A stretch of DNA of 64,000 bases from Magicicada septendecula (taxonomy: Eukaryota > Arthropoda > Insecta > Hemiptera > Cicadidae). The notes under the pieces were generated by a model. That model ran no database searches and was not told where the DNA came from. It was given only the letters and a program-made list of their open reading frames with translations. The stretch lies in NCBI GenBank assembly GCA_034769895.1, contig CM068373.1, forward strand, positions 202,534,134 to 202,598,133, in the 5' to 3' direction. The position numbers were made by a program, and so were the translations under genes. The first letter of the stretch is position 1; the number at the start of each line of letters is the position of its first letter. Below, piece after piece: positions 34,301 to 45,489 of this stretch.

Positions 34301-34872
34301 TTATTCTAGGTAATTATTGTTGATCCGGACTATGCTCAAATTGCGGTGAAATATTTCTTTTCCTATTCTTCTATACTATATAAGCACGAAAAAAATTATT
34401 TTAAACGGGGGTCGAACCTATTTACGGAGAAAAAAAATTAAATAATTACTCCCATAAGCGTGCATGTAAAGTGAATGACCGCCATGTTATCTAAGAAACG
34501 GCGCACAGTTACACAGCGAATGACGAGTTATGACGTCATTGCGGAGAGTACTCAGCGCTGTACTTCCTAAGTTTACGCGGCAAATAACGTAGCGTTTTTT
34601 GGCGCCTTATGGGAGAAATTATTTAATTTTTTGTCGTCGTAAATAGGTTCGACCACCGTTTAAAATTATTTTTCTCGTGTTTATATAGTATAGAAGAATA
34701 GAAAAAGAAATATTTCACGGCAATTTGAATATTTCACACACACACACACACACACATGTAATCCATCCAATTATGAAAAGATGAAAATCTTACCTTAATG
34801 TAGCAGGCCATTGTATATTAAAATGTTACACAATTACACAAACTAAAGGACTGAAAATCACATTACGCGGAG

Positions 34873-35253
34873 GGTAAATATTTACCTGTGCTACACCATA
34901 CGCCATATTAACTGAGTAGTTAGTGGGATCACCACTACATTTTGCCTTAACGTAATTCAATTGCCTACAACGCAAAGCATTACATTTCAGACTCGTGGGT
35001 GGCCGACTCATCAGTTTCCTACAGTATCCACCGCTGAGAGTGATTTTGGGTAGCCGGCTCACCGCACATGCTTTAGTCTACGGCGCCTTCGGCGCCTCCG
35101 AGGTTACTAATAATAAACTCGCGGTGGGCTCAACGCAAAGCTTTACACCGCCGTTTGGGCTCAACGCAATTTTGAACATGTAAGAATCATGTACATTTGA
35201 AGCTTCGTAATTCACTTCAAGATTGTATGGTGGAGCACAGGTAAATATTAACC
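34873..35253. mobile_element. Merlin-type MITE (381 bp) nested inside the larger element
   Basis: The ends GGTAAATATTTACCTGTGC and, inverted, GGTTAATATTTACCTGTGC match closely. ACGCGGAG flanks it exactly on both sides (34865-34872 and 35254-35261). It contains GC-rich hairpins such as GGCGCCTTCGGCGCC. Most of it (34911-35193) is repeated in direct orientation at 35733-36015, without these ends. Confidence 0.85.
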
Positions 35254-35732
35254 ACGCGGAGTACCCAGCGCTGTACTTCATAAATTTCTAAAGTAATCGG
35301 CTCAATATTACAAACGTTATTAATAGTAAATAACCCTAAACAACAGAAATAATTAAACCATAATTAATAACACCGCACAATTACACAAACACAAACACGC
35401 ACCAGACTACCTAACGCGGCGACAGTACACACTATGCAATATGCAACTTATGGTGAAATTCGCGCGTTTATTCTCAACGGTGAAACCGCTGTTTTGTCTT
35501 AACCAATTACAAAGGCGAGATTACAAAATTTTAAACCCATCCGTTGATTTTTTCTCAAGTACCAATGGTAATTCAGCATTACATCAGCCTCTGGAAATTT
35601 TTGGCATTTGGGTACCCGTATTTCAGCAATTGACTCAACTCGCTTTTCATACAGTCCAATTTTTGCGGTTCGCCTTAATTTTTATTATCTGGAACAATGA
35701 ACTATATCCCGCGGCCCTTCGGGCCGCCTATA

Positions 35733-36015
35733 ACTGAATAGTTAGTGGGATCACCACTACATTTTGCCTTAACGTAATTCAATTGCCTACAACGCAAAGC
35801 ATTACATTTCAGACTCGTGGGTGGCCGGCTCATCAGTTTCCTACAGTATCCACCGCTGAGAGTGATTTTAGGTAGCCGGCTCACCGCAAATGCTTTAGTC
35901 TACGGCGCCTTCGGCGCCTCCGAGGTTACTAATAATAAACTTGCGGTGGGCTCAACGCAAAGCTTTAAACCGCCGTTTGGGCTCAACGCAATTTTGAACA
36001 TGTAAGAATCATGTA
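35733..36015 (+). repeat. Direct repeat of 34911-35193
   Basis: About 283 bp at an 822-bp offset, with a handful of mismatches. It is preceded by a perfect stem, GCGGCCCTTCGGGCCGC (35711-35727). A shorter part (GTGGGCTCAACGCAATTTTG) recurs near 60095. Confidence 0.85.
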
Positions 36016-36354
36016 AATTTTGTTTTGTTCGCTTTTCATCCAACTCGCTTGTAAATGTTTGGAAAATGGTTATATATACATCCCAAAGGCCAATTTGCAG
36101 CGACAGCTGATGTACAACCGGTGACGTCACGCGTCGTCCTGTACCGGTGTACGTATTCAGTCTGAAAATGGCGTTCACCGGCTATTTGCATGCATTCTAA
36201 TGTGAGTAATTATTTAATTTTTTTTCTCCGTAAATAGGTTCGACCCCCGTTTAAAATAATTTTTTTCGTGCTTATATAGTATAGAAGAATAGGAAAAGAA
36301 ATATTTCACCGCAATTTGAGCATAGTCCGGATCAACAATAATTACCTTATTCGA

Positions 36355-36832
36355 TGCCAACAATAATAAACCCTATAGAATATGAGAACTTATTTTCTGG
36401 TCAGTTGTAAATTAACAGTAGGCTAGATATTGGTGAGCCTATTTCTTTGTTAGGCTCAGAGTATAAAACTGTTACATAATTTTAATATTTATCACAGTAT
36501 AATCATTATTATCAGAGTTGGTAGAACCAAGAGTAGTTCATATCAAACGTGAGCATCTCGCAGCTGAATAAAGGAAAATATATATTAAAGTACTTGTACT
36601 TTATTCTTATTAAAGTATATATTATTCTCTGTATGCTGTTGATTAAGGAAAGTAGATTATTTTTATTTATTTGTATACTGATTTTATAAATTTACATTTT
36701 ACTGATTAACTTATTTAAGTTATATTAAACTTTTATTTACTGTGACAATTTTATTTGTAACTTTGTATATGTAGTATATTTTACTTAGTGTTCATTTGGA
36801 TTGACACGGTTCACACTAATCACATTCTGCTG
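36355..36832. other. AT-rich spacer
   Basis: No ORF, no repeat partner and no recognised element. Confidence 0.4.
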
Positions 36833-36834
36833 TA

Positions 36835-39783
36835 CCATAAAACGGGGTGAATCGGAACACTTTTCAACTTTGAACGTAAAAAAAGTAACTAACGATTTTT
36901 TTTAAAATTTGATTTTTTGACTAGAAACTTCGGTCTTGTTTTGTTCTTGCAATTTTGAGCAAAAACATTTTTAACAGTTTTTATATATTTTTTAATTTTT
37001 TTTAGTGGTGTTCTGATTCACCCCGCAGAAAGGGGTGAATCGGAACACATGTTAAAATCTTTATTTGTTCCGATTCAGCGTTTAATAGGGTTAATAAAAA
37101 CAAGTAATAATGATGAGGGGCGAATAGGAACACGTAGTTACTATCAAACAAAACCTTTATTTTCTATACAAGTAAATGTATGATTTTTCAAAAATTAGAA
37201 AACAACTTTGAACTCAAGAAAGATTAAAATTTATTGTAAGAAAAAGTATTTGAATTGAGAAAGATAAAGATTTAATACAAATTCAGTTCACTCATGTCGT
37301 TCACAAAAGTTATCATGTCCTTGAAATGAGCAGATGTTTGGATGTTGTCATTTGGCTGAAGTTTCTTTATGACATCTTCTGGAAGGAACGCTGCCTCCTC
37401 CTCCGTTTCTTGAAATCTCCAGGTATTGGGGACCCTTTTGTAAAATTCTTTTGTAAAATTTTCCCACATATCCGTCATCTTCTGGGTACAGGACTTTGGC
37501 CACATAGAGTCTGTATGACTTTTTTCCATGAACTTTAACGACAAGGAAGTCTCCTGGAGCAAATGTGTTCGGAAGTTGGGGACTTTCTGGGATTCCAAAA
37601 TCTGGGTCCTCTTCAGAAGTTGTAGACAATATGAACTCTTTGTCACTGTCTTGAATAGAATAATTGGAGTTGGAATCTTCAGATGATGATCTTGTGAATA
37701 GTTTCTTTCGTTTCTTTTTTTGTCCTTTTAACAAGTCTGACCAAGACTTTGGTTTGCCTTTTCTTGGTCCTGGTTCAGTTTGGTCAAGATCTGCCGTCAC
37801 TTGACCTTGTTCTTCACCTAGTTCACTTTGGTCTGCCGTCACTTGCCCTTCAAAGTCCTTGACTTCAACACTCTTTCCAGGGGTGACTTTCACTTTGGTT
37901 CTCCTTTTCTTTGGCTGAGGAGTGTCAAACTATCTAAATGATTTCAACAGCTCTTTGAAAGCGTCATCAATAGACTCCACACGTGAACAGGTGTTGTTCC
38001 TCCAGAGTTGGTGCTACTGCTGCCAGCATCAGTGTTGCTTGGGGCATCAGTGCTTGGCAGCATGTCAAGCACTTTTTTACGACACAAAGGATAAATATTG
38101 CATTTTTCAAACCCTGATAGGACATTCTTTTCTTGCAGGGAGTCGCAGAGTTTTCTGAATAAAGCAGGAAACTTGTCTTTTGGCACAGATGAGTCCCTTC
38201 TTCCAGGTCTTTGTTTCCATTCCTCCAATATCTTGCACCATGCCATCTTCATTGGTCGGAAGAAGGCGACGTCTAAGGGTTGCATAATATGTGTCGAGTT
38301 GCCTGGTAGAAATATGAAGCAAATCTGGTTGTCATTGCAGGTTTTTATAATGTCCGCTGATAAGTGGGAGGCCAAATTGTCACCAATTAAAAATTTTGAC
38401 CCTCCAAGATTCCGAAAATAGGGTATAGCAATTGACTGTACCCAGTCCGCAAAACAAAAGGTGTCAAACCATCCACTCTTCATCCTATTGTAACGAGAAT
38501 TTCTTGGCCCTCCTTCCCTCCAACTGTCGTAGAGGTGCACCGCCTTATACACAACATATGGCGGCAATATTGTTCCATCAGCAGAAGCGGCGAACATCAC
38601 AGACGTGGACGCTTTCGATGAATTCATCACCCTCTCCGGGTATTTGCAGCCTCCCCTAAAAATGAGTTTTTTCTTCCCGGATCGTCGCATAAATTCGTCT
38701 CATCGTAGTTGACGATGTTACTAGGAGGAACATCCTTTAACTCTTTTTCGAGTTCATCAAAATAGCAATTGATTACATCTGGTGAGACTGCTGCCCTAGA
38801 TCTTTTTATATTTTGACACATTCGAGAGGAGACTACTTCTTTGTGTCATTTTAAAAATGATACAACAAAATCTGTGCTAGGACAGTTGTTCTTGAACTGA
38901 CGCACTATTTTTCCTTGCCTCTCTAGATAATCTTTTACTAGTAATCGTAGGGTAAGTGAGTCTATTGGGTAGCCCCAGTCGCTGCATGTTTTGATACGGT
39001 CTACTATTAAAGCCTCTTCTTCAGCACTGAGTACTGTCTGCCCTCCTCTTTTTCTTAACTGGCTTCCCAATTTGAGATGTCTGTGTAATGTTGTAACTGA
39101 TAGAGAATATTTTTCTGGACATTTTCTCAGGGATTTACCATTTTTTACTTCTTATAAAGCCTTTTCCATATCACTAGGATTGGGGGTTGACTTTTTTCGT
39201 ATACTTGCGTAATTTCTTGGCATCTTTTAACCTCGTATAGTACCTGGAACAAAGGAAGTATTGTTACAATACATATTCATACATATGTTTTCAGATATGA
39301 CATGAAAATATTACTGTATGGACGAATAAACCATGACAGTAATCTGCGGGGTGAATCGGAACAACAACAAAAAATGCGTTCTGATACACCCCGTAAATCT
39401 TAAACCTATGACGTCACAAGAAATTCTTCATTTTTCGCGACGCAGTTTGAGAAATACATAAATTCTAATACGGCATATTGTTGTATAGGCATATGCCTAA
39501 TAAAAAAAACACTACTCTTAGGTTTAGAATACGAAAAGGTCTGTACTTACATACAAAGTTTTGCAGATGATGAAAACGGGAGGTTATTTGGGGTTCCACT
39601 TGTAGTCTTGTTCATATGCCATGACATGACAAAACTTAATTTCTCAACTCCTCATGATATTACCTTAAAAAAAAAAATTGGCAACTAAAAATACCCTAAC
39701 GTATATTTATGGGGAATTTCTTTGTATGACAGGGAAGTTTCGTTCCGGTTCACCCCACTGTTCCTATTTACTCCGTTTTACGG
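36835..39783 (-). mobile_element. pogo-type DNA transposon (2949 bp)
   Basis: TA flanks both ends (36833-36834, 39784-39785). The tips CCATAAAACGGGGTGAATCG and, inverted, CCGTAAAACGGAGTAAATAG agree at most positions. The GGTGAATCGGAACA motif is repeated near 37034 and 39356 and, in varied form, near 37117 and 39380. These are probable transposase-binding repeats. Confidence 0.88.
37275..39223 (-). pseudogene. pogo/Tigger-type transposase (DDE_1), multiply broken
   Basis: Seen on the minus strand: a likely start at 39223 (MPRNYASIRKK) with a helix-turn-helix-like segment; a TAA near 39157; a second DNA-binding helix region (39070-38846) ending in TGA where CGA is expected; NYDETNLCDDPGRK (first Asp); a shift in an A-run near 38672; IGDNLASHLS (second Asp); and NSTHIMQPLDVAFF (third acidic site) up to about 37945. 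A Lys/Ser-rich C-terminal tail follows in other frames (37893-37348, 37646-37275). Its last break coincides with a tandem duplication of TTTTACAAAAGAA (plus 37431-37463). Known: this fold is shared by pogo, Tigger and Jerky proteins, which insert at TA. At least four lesions make it inactive. Confidence 0.88.
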
Positions 39784-39785
39784 TA

Positions 39786-40280
39786 TGTTTTCAGAATGTT
39801 TACGCTATATATCTTTTATAACAATATATACTTATATTTTTTTCTATACACATATTTTATTAATATTTACTTTTGTTGACTTGTAAAGCTCGTGAGACAG
39901 TAACTGAATTAGTATCAGTGAAAACTATAAGTGTAGAATATTAAGCAAAATTCCATTTTCCTGTAAAAATAAATGATTTTCAACAAGCATACATTTTGAA
40001 TAGAAATTTGATATTATTTTGACAGCATTTATTCCACCAGTTACAACTGTTAACACTTATGAAATGTAAAATTATTTTAGTATAATATATTCTTGTTGAA
40101 AAGTTTTATTTAATTAATAATGTAATTTATAGAAAGTTGAAGAATTTTTTATATCTAGCAAAAATAATTTTAGAACAAATAACTTGTTTTTACCAAATAC
40201 ACCATTCAAGTCAACTTTGTAATGTACATGGAAGCAGGAACGTTTATATGAAATATTAAAGGGCATAAACTGTCTAATTT
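39786..40280. other. AT-rich spacer
   Basis: No coding signal or repeat partner seen. Confidence 0.4.
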
Positions 40281-40283
40281 TTA

Positions 40284-40413
40284 CTTCCATATTCCTTAAG
40301 GAATGGAAGTATGGTGATGGCAAAAAAAATCGTGTTCGAGATTATTGCAGATTCTGATTCTACTACACTCAAAACATGAAAAAAAGTCGTTTTCCGAAAA
40401 GTGTCTGTGTGTG

Positions 40414-40448
<35 letters not shown>

Positions 40449-41811
40449 AGATTTTTTTTCTATGGCAAACGATAACTGCCGCAAATTCAAACAGAATCAA
40501 ATAATTTTTTGCATACAGCCCTGATTTGCAGAGTACTCGCGACCTATTGTTTTTGGTGAAGATCGGTTGAGGGAAAGGGGTAGTTTACCTGCAACGGTTT
40601 TTTTTTAGCAAGGGTAATTTTGTTTGTTTGGCAAACGATAACAGCCGCAAATTCAAACAGAATCAAATAATGTTTCGCATACAGCCCTGAATTGTAGAGT
40701 TCTCAAGATCTGCTGATTTTGGTGAAGATCGGTTAAGGGAAAGGGGTAGTTTACCTGTAACGTTTTATGTTTTAACAAGGGTATTTCCTATGGCAAACGA
40801 TAACAGCCGCAAATTCAAACAGAATCAAAAGATTATTTGCATACAGCCCTAAATTGTAGAGTTCTCAAGACCTATTGTTTTTGGTGAAGTTCGGTTGAGG
40901 GAAAGGGGTAGTTTACCTGCAACGTTTTTTTAACAAGGGTATTTTCTATGGCAAACGATAACAGCCGCAAATTCAAACAGAATCAAATAATGTTTTGCAT
41001 ACAGCCCTGATTTGTAGAGTACTCAAGACCTATTGTTTTGGTGAAGATCGGTTAAGGGAAAGGGGTAGTTTACCTGTAACGTTTTATGTTTTAACAAGGG
41101 TATTTCCTATGCCAAACGATAACAGCCGCAAATTCAAACAGAATCAAAAGATTATTTGCATACAGCCCTAAATTGTAGAGTTCTCATGACCTATTGTTTT
41201 GGTGAAGATCGGTTGAGGGAAAGGGGTAGTTTACCTGCAACGTTTTTTTAACAAGGGTATTTTCTATGGCAAACGATAACAGCCGCAAATTCAAACAGAA
41301 TCAAATAATGTTTTGCATACAGCCCTGATTTGTAGAGTACTCAAGACCTATTGTTTTTGGTGAAGATCGGTTAAGGGGAAGGGGTAGTTTACCTGCAACG
41401 TTTTTTTATCAAGCGTATTTTCTATGGCAAACGATAACAGCCGCAAATTCAAACAGAATCAAATAATTTTTTGCATACGTCCCTGAATTGTAGAGGTCTC
41501 AATGACTTTCGATTTTGGTGAAGATCGGTTAAGGGGAAGGGGTAGTTTACCTGCAACCTTTTACGTTTTAACAAGAGTAAAGTACTTGAAAATTTATTTA
41601 AACTTTTTGAAACAATGGTAATTGTTAAAAATAAAATAATTTTGTTGCCAGGCAATAAAATTATAATTTTTTCATTTTAATGCAATATAATATTTTTCAT
41701 TTAATACAGCAATAAAAAGGCAGGTAAGACACAGCCTGGCTGTTTGGGTGAAAATGATTTTAAATATAAATCTTAGAATATGGAAGTCATGTATGGCTCT
41801 CCATACCGATA
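40284..41811 (+). repeat. Minisatellite-bearing element, copy 1
   Basis: The left tip is a near-palindrome: ACTTCCAT, ATTCCTTAAGGAAT, GGAAGT. Then comes a constant 100-bp lead with GTGATGGCAAAAAAAATCG, a GTCT-type microsatellite (40403-40450), and seven monomers of 158-166 bp marked by GGCAAACGATAAC (40463, 40629, 40791, 40949, 41109, 41267, 41425). The right tip is AATATGGAAGTCATGTATGG..CTCCATACCGATATT. No ORF is meaningful. The layout resembles non-autonomous Helentron/DINE-like or pearl elements, known for tandem cores and microsatellites, but no rolling-circle hallmark is proven. Confidence 0.75.
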
Positions 41812-42787
41812 TTACTTCCATGTTCCTTAAGGAAATGGAAGTATGGTGATGGCAAAAAAAATCGTGTTCGAGATTATTGCAGAATATGATTGTACTACAC
41901 TTAAAACATGAAAAAAAGTCATTTTTCGAAAAGTGTCTGTGTGTGTGTCTGTCTGTGGGGCTGTCTGTGTGTGTGTCTGTCTGTCTGTAGATTTTTTCTA
42001 TGCCAACGATAACAGCTGCAAATTCGAACAGAATCAAATAATTTTTTGTATACAGCCCTGATTTATAGATTACTCGCGACCTATTGTTTTTGGTGAAGAT
42101 CGGTTGAGGGAAAGGGGTAGTTTACCTGCAACGGTTTTTTTTTATCAAGGGTAATTTTGTTTGTTTGGCAAACGATAACAGCCGCAAATTCAAACAGAAT
42201 CAAATAATGTTTCGCATACAGCCCTGAATTGTAGAGTTCTCACGATCTGTTGATTTTGGTAAAGATCGGTTAAGGGAAAGGGGTAGTTTACCTGCAACGT
42301 TTTATGTTTTAACAAGGGTATTTTATATGGCAAACGATAGCAGCCGCAAATTCAAACACAAGCAAATTATTATTTGCATACAGCCCTACATTGTAGAGTT
42401 CTCAAGACCTGTTGATTTTGGTGAAGACCGGATAAGGGAAGGGGTAGTTTACCTGCTACGTTTTATGTTTTAACAAGGGTATTTTCTATGGCAAACTGTA
42501 ACAACCGCAAATTCAAACAGAATCAAATGATTATTTGCATACAGCCCTAAATTGTGGAGTTCTCAAGACTATTGATTTTGGTGAAGATCGGTTAAGGGAA
42601 AGGGGTAGTTTACCTGCAACATTTTATGTTTAACAATGGTAATTTTTTCTATGACGAACTCTAACTGCCGCACATTCAAACAGAATCAAATATTTTTTTT
42701 GCATGCGTTCATCAATTGTGAAAGACTGAAGGCCTGTTGATTTTGGTGAAGATGTGTTAAGGGGAAGGGGTAGTTTACCAGCAACGT
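41812..42787 (+). repeat. Minisatellite-bearing element, copy 2
   Basis: It starts immediately after copy 1 with the same tip (TTCCTTAAGGAAATGGAAGT). The microsatellite mixes GT and GTCT (41937-41988). Five monomers follow (about 42003, 42167, 42327, 42487, 42649). There is no right tip: the third copy starts straight after the last monomer. Confidence 0.75.
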
Positions 42788-42907
42788 TTTTACTTCCATA
42801 TTCCTTAAGGAATGGAAGTATGGTGATGGCAAAAAAAATCGTGTTCGAGATTATTGCAGATTCTGATTCTACTACACTCAAAACATGAAAAAAAGTCGTT
42901 TTCCGAA

Positions 42908-42985
<78 letters not shown>

Positions 42986-44485
42986 TTTTTTCTATGGCAA
43001 ACGATAACAGCCGCAAATTCAAACAGAATCAAATAATTTTTTGCATACAGCCCTGATTTGTAGAGTACTCGCGACCTATTGTTTTTGGTGAAGATCGGTT
43101 GAGGGAAAGGGGTAGTTTACCTGCAACGGTTTTTTTTATCAAGGGTAATTTTGTTTGTTTGGCAAACGATAACAGCCGCAAATTCAAACAGAATCAAATA
43201 ATGTTTCGCATACAGCCCTGAATTGTAGAGTTCTCACGATCTGTTGATTTTGGTAATAATCGGTTAAGGGAAAGTGGTAGTTTACCTGTACCGTTTTATG
43301 TTTTAACAATGGTATTTACTATGGCAAACGATAACAGCCGCAAATTCAAACATAATCAAATAATGTTTTGCATACTGCCCTAAATTGTAGAGTTCTCAAG
43401 ACCTTTTGTTTTTGGTGAAGATCGGTTAAGGGAAAGGGGTAGTTTACCGGCAACGTTTTGTTTTTAAAGGTATTTTCTATGGCTAACGATAAGAGCCGCA
43501 AATTCAAACAGAATCAAATACGTTTTTGCATACAGCCCTGATTTCTTGAGTACTAAAGGCCTATTGTTTTTGGTGAAGATCGTTTAAGGGAAAGGGGTAG
43601 TTTACCTGCCACGTTTTTTGTTTTATCAAGGGTATTTTTTATGGCAAACGATAACAGCCGCAAATTCACACAAAATCATATAATATTTTGCATACAACCC
43701 TAAATTGTAGAGTTCTCAAGACCTGTCGTTTTGGTGAAGATCGGTTAAGGGAAAGGGGTAGTTTACCTGCAACGGTTTTTTATCAAGGGTAATTTTTTTT
43801 TTTGGCAAACGATAACAGCCGCAAATTCAAACAGAATTAAATAATGTTTCGTATACAGCCCTGAATTGTAGAGTTCTCAAGACCTATTGTTTTTGGTGAA
43901 GATCAGTTAAGGGAAAGTGGTAGTTTACCTGTAACGTTTTATGTCTTAAGAAGGGTATTTCCTATGGCAAACGATAACAGCCGCAAATTCAAACAGAATC
44001 AAAAGATTATTTGCATACAGCCCTGATTTGTAGAGTACTCAAGACCTATTGTTTTTGGTGAAGATAGGTTAAGGGGAAGGGGTAGTTTACCTGCAACGTT
44101 TTTTTATCAAGCGTATTTTCTATGGCAAACGATAACTGCCGCAAATTCAAACAGAATCAAATAATTTTTTGCATACGTCCCTGAATTGTAGAGGTCTCAT
44201 GGACTTTCGATTTTGGTGAAGATCGGTTAAGGGGAAGGGGTAGTTTACAAGCAACCTTTTACGTTTTAACAAGAGTAAAGTACTTGAAAATTTATTTAAA
44301 CTTTTTCAAACAATGGTAATTGTTAAAAATAAAATAATTTTGTTGGCAGGCAATAAAATTAAAATTTTTTCATTTTAATGTAAATCATGTATAAGAGAAA
44401 ATATATCGCGCTTGGCAGGCGATATTAAGATTTAAATATAAATCTTAGAATATGGAAGTCATGTATGGTTCTCCATACCGATATT
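42788..44485 (+). repeat. Minisatellite-bearing element, copy 3
   Basis: Same left tip and lead. The microsatellite is a pure TG run of about 36 units (42909-42981). Eight monomers follow (about 42995, 43160, 43321, 43480, 43642, 43804, 43963, 44125). The full right tip ends near CCATACCGATATTTT. Bases 44380-44430 differ from copy 1 (ATATATCGCGCTTGGCAGG). Confidence 0.75.
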
Positions 44486-44670
44486 TTGCATGTGTGGTGT
44501 ATTAGTACTGATCATAAAAGAGTTTATAAAAATATGGTAATGGACCTTAGTTCCTTACAATATATGTAATTAATATGATACAAAATTAATTATTTCTGTA
44601 TAAGTATTAACATAATTTGATTTATTCTATTTGATTTTTTCTTATCTATTTTTAATCTGTACTATTTTTT
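44486..44670. other. Spacer ending in a splice-acceptor-like tract
   Basis: T-rich, ending CTGTACTATTTTTTAG directly before P/THAP9-like coding sequence. Confidence 0.4.
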
Positions 44671-44671
44671 A

Positions 44672-45356
44672 GGAATTGTAGAACCTTCTGCAATGACAAC
44701 TGCAGCATTTGTCAAAGAGTGTGACAACCTCTTCGACTCTTTCAATGCCTGCATCAAATGCATCAAAAACAAGTCAGGGAAACCTCTTCGGTCTCCACTT
44801 AGTGATGACAGCAAACACATGGCATTTTGGCAGCAGGCTGTACACTTTGTTAACTCGTGGAAATTCCAGAGGCCAGATCGGCGGACATTTAGGCCACCAT
44901 CACAGGAAGGCTGGCTGACACCATAAATGCAGTAATGCAATTATGGAAGTCAGTCAGGGAAGAATGTGAAGAAATTCGATTTTTATCAGTCAAGTGTCTG
45001 AATCAAGATCCACTGGAGAATATTTTTGGTTCTGTTCGAGCGAACTGTGGAGCCAATAATAAATCCTACTGTGCCACAGTTTGTTGATGCTCTTAAGACC
45101 TGCATCATCAATGGGCTTGCATTTCAGAATCTTAAAAATGCTAACTGCCTGGATGATGATGCAGATCTTTTAAGTAATCTTCAAACTCTCCTTGGTTCTG
45201 ACATTCTGACTGATAAACGCAGTGCATTTACTCCTTACACTGCTGACACCAATTCTGTTACTTGTGACAAAGAGCCTGACGTCTCATTTAATGTGAATCG
45301 GTTGTCCACAGCATATGTAAGTGGATTTACTGCCAGAAAACGTTTAGGCAATAGTA
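44672..45356 (+). pseudogene. P/THAP9-like transposase, C-terminal region part 1
   Basis: Seen: after an acceptor-like TTTTTTAG, AMTTAAFVKECDNLFDSFNA begins the region. A frameshift near 44910 leads to DTINAVMQLWKSVREECEEI and CLNQDPLENIFGSVR, which corresponds to NQDCLENFF in the other P copies (catalytic Glu region). Another shift near 45055 leads to PTVPQFVDALKTCIINGL..AYVSGFTARKRLGNS. There Tc1 inserted at a TA inside the Ser-Thr codons (45355-45356). The frame continues on the far side at 54852. It is a different and more diverged P lineage than P1/P2. It has two frameshifts, so it is inactive. The RNase-H-like front part was not found. Confidence 0.85.
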
Positions 45357-45489
45357 CAGTACTGTGCGAATTAATGTGAACACAAGTGATAATTTGAAAA
45401 AAACAACATTTATTAGTTATAGACGAAGAAAAAAGAGAAAAGAATACAATTTAAATTGTTTTAATAGGAAATATGTCCTCCCTTGGCTT

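Larger units (their letters stand above)
34309..36346. mobile_element. Merlin-type element, deletion derivative (2038 bp)
   Basis: Perfect inverted ends of at least 140 bp, starting GGTAATTATTGTTGATCC. The flanks TTATTCTA (34301-34308) and TTATTCGA (36347-36354) form a near-perfect 8-bp duplication. Known: Merlin elements start with GG and duplicate 8-9 bp. Bases 34735-34796 (CA repeat, then AATTATGAAAAGATGAAA and CTTACCTT) match the sequence downstream of the Merlin transposase exon at 58.64-58.70 kb, which supports the family. Just inside the left end, 34605-34735 is an inverted repeat of that end. No transposase remains. Confidence 0.8.

Noticed and set aside
35080..35100. GC-rich stems with TTC loops read as UUCG tetraloop terminators
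   Set aside because: Pairing closes on a three-base TTC loop, not C(UUCG)G, and intrinsic terminators are not expected in a eukaryotic nucleus.
35702..36178. Minus-strand open frames duplicated with 34826-35281
   Set aside because: They follow the 283-bp direct repeat and contain no domain; the frames are open by chance inside Merlin-type DNA.
42630..43036. Frames rich in His-Thr or Cys-Val repeats
   Set aside because: They are translations of the TG/CA microsatellite at 42909-42981.
40403..44300. Possible CRISPR-like array (regular repeats of about 160 bp)
   Set aside because: Monomers are contiguous and homologous along their full length with no unique spacers, and the setting is eukaryotic; it is a minisatellite.
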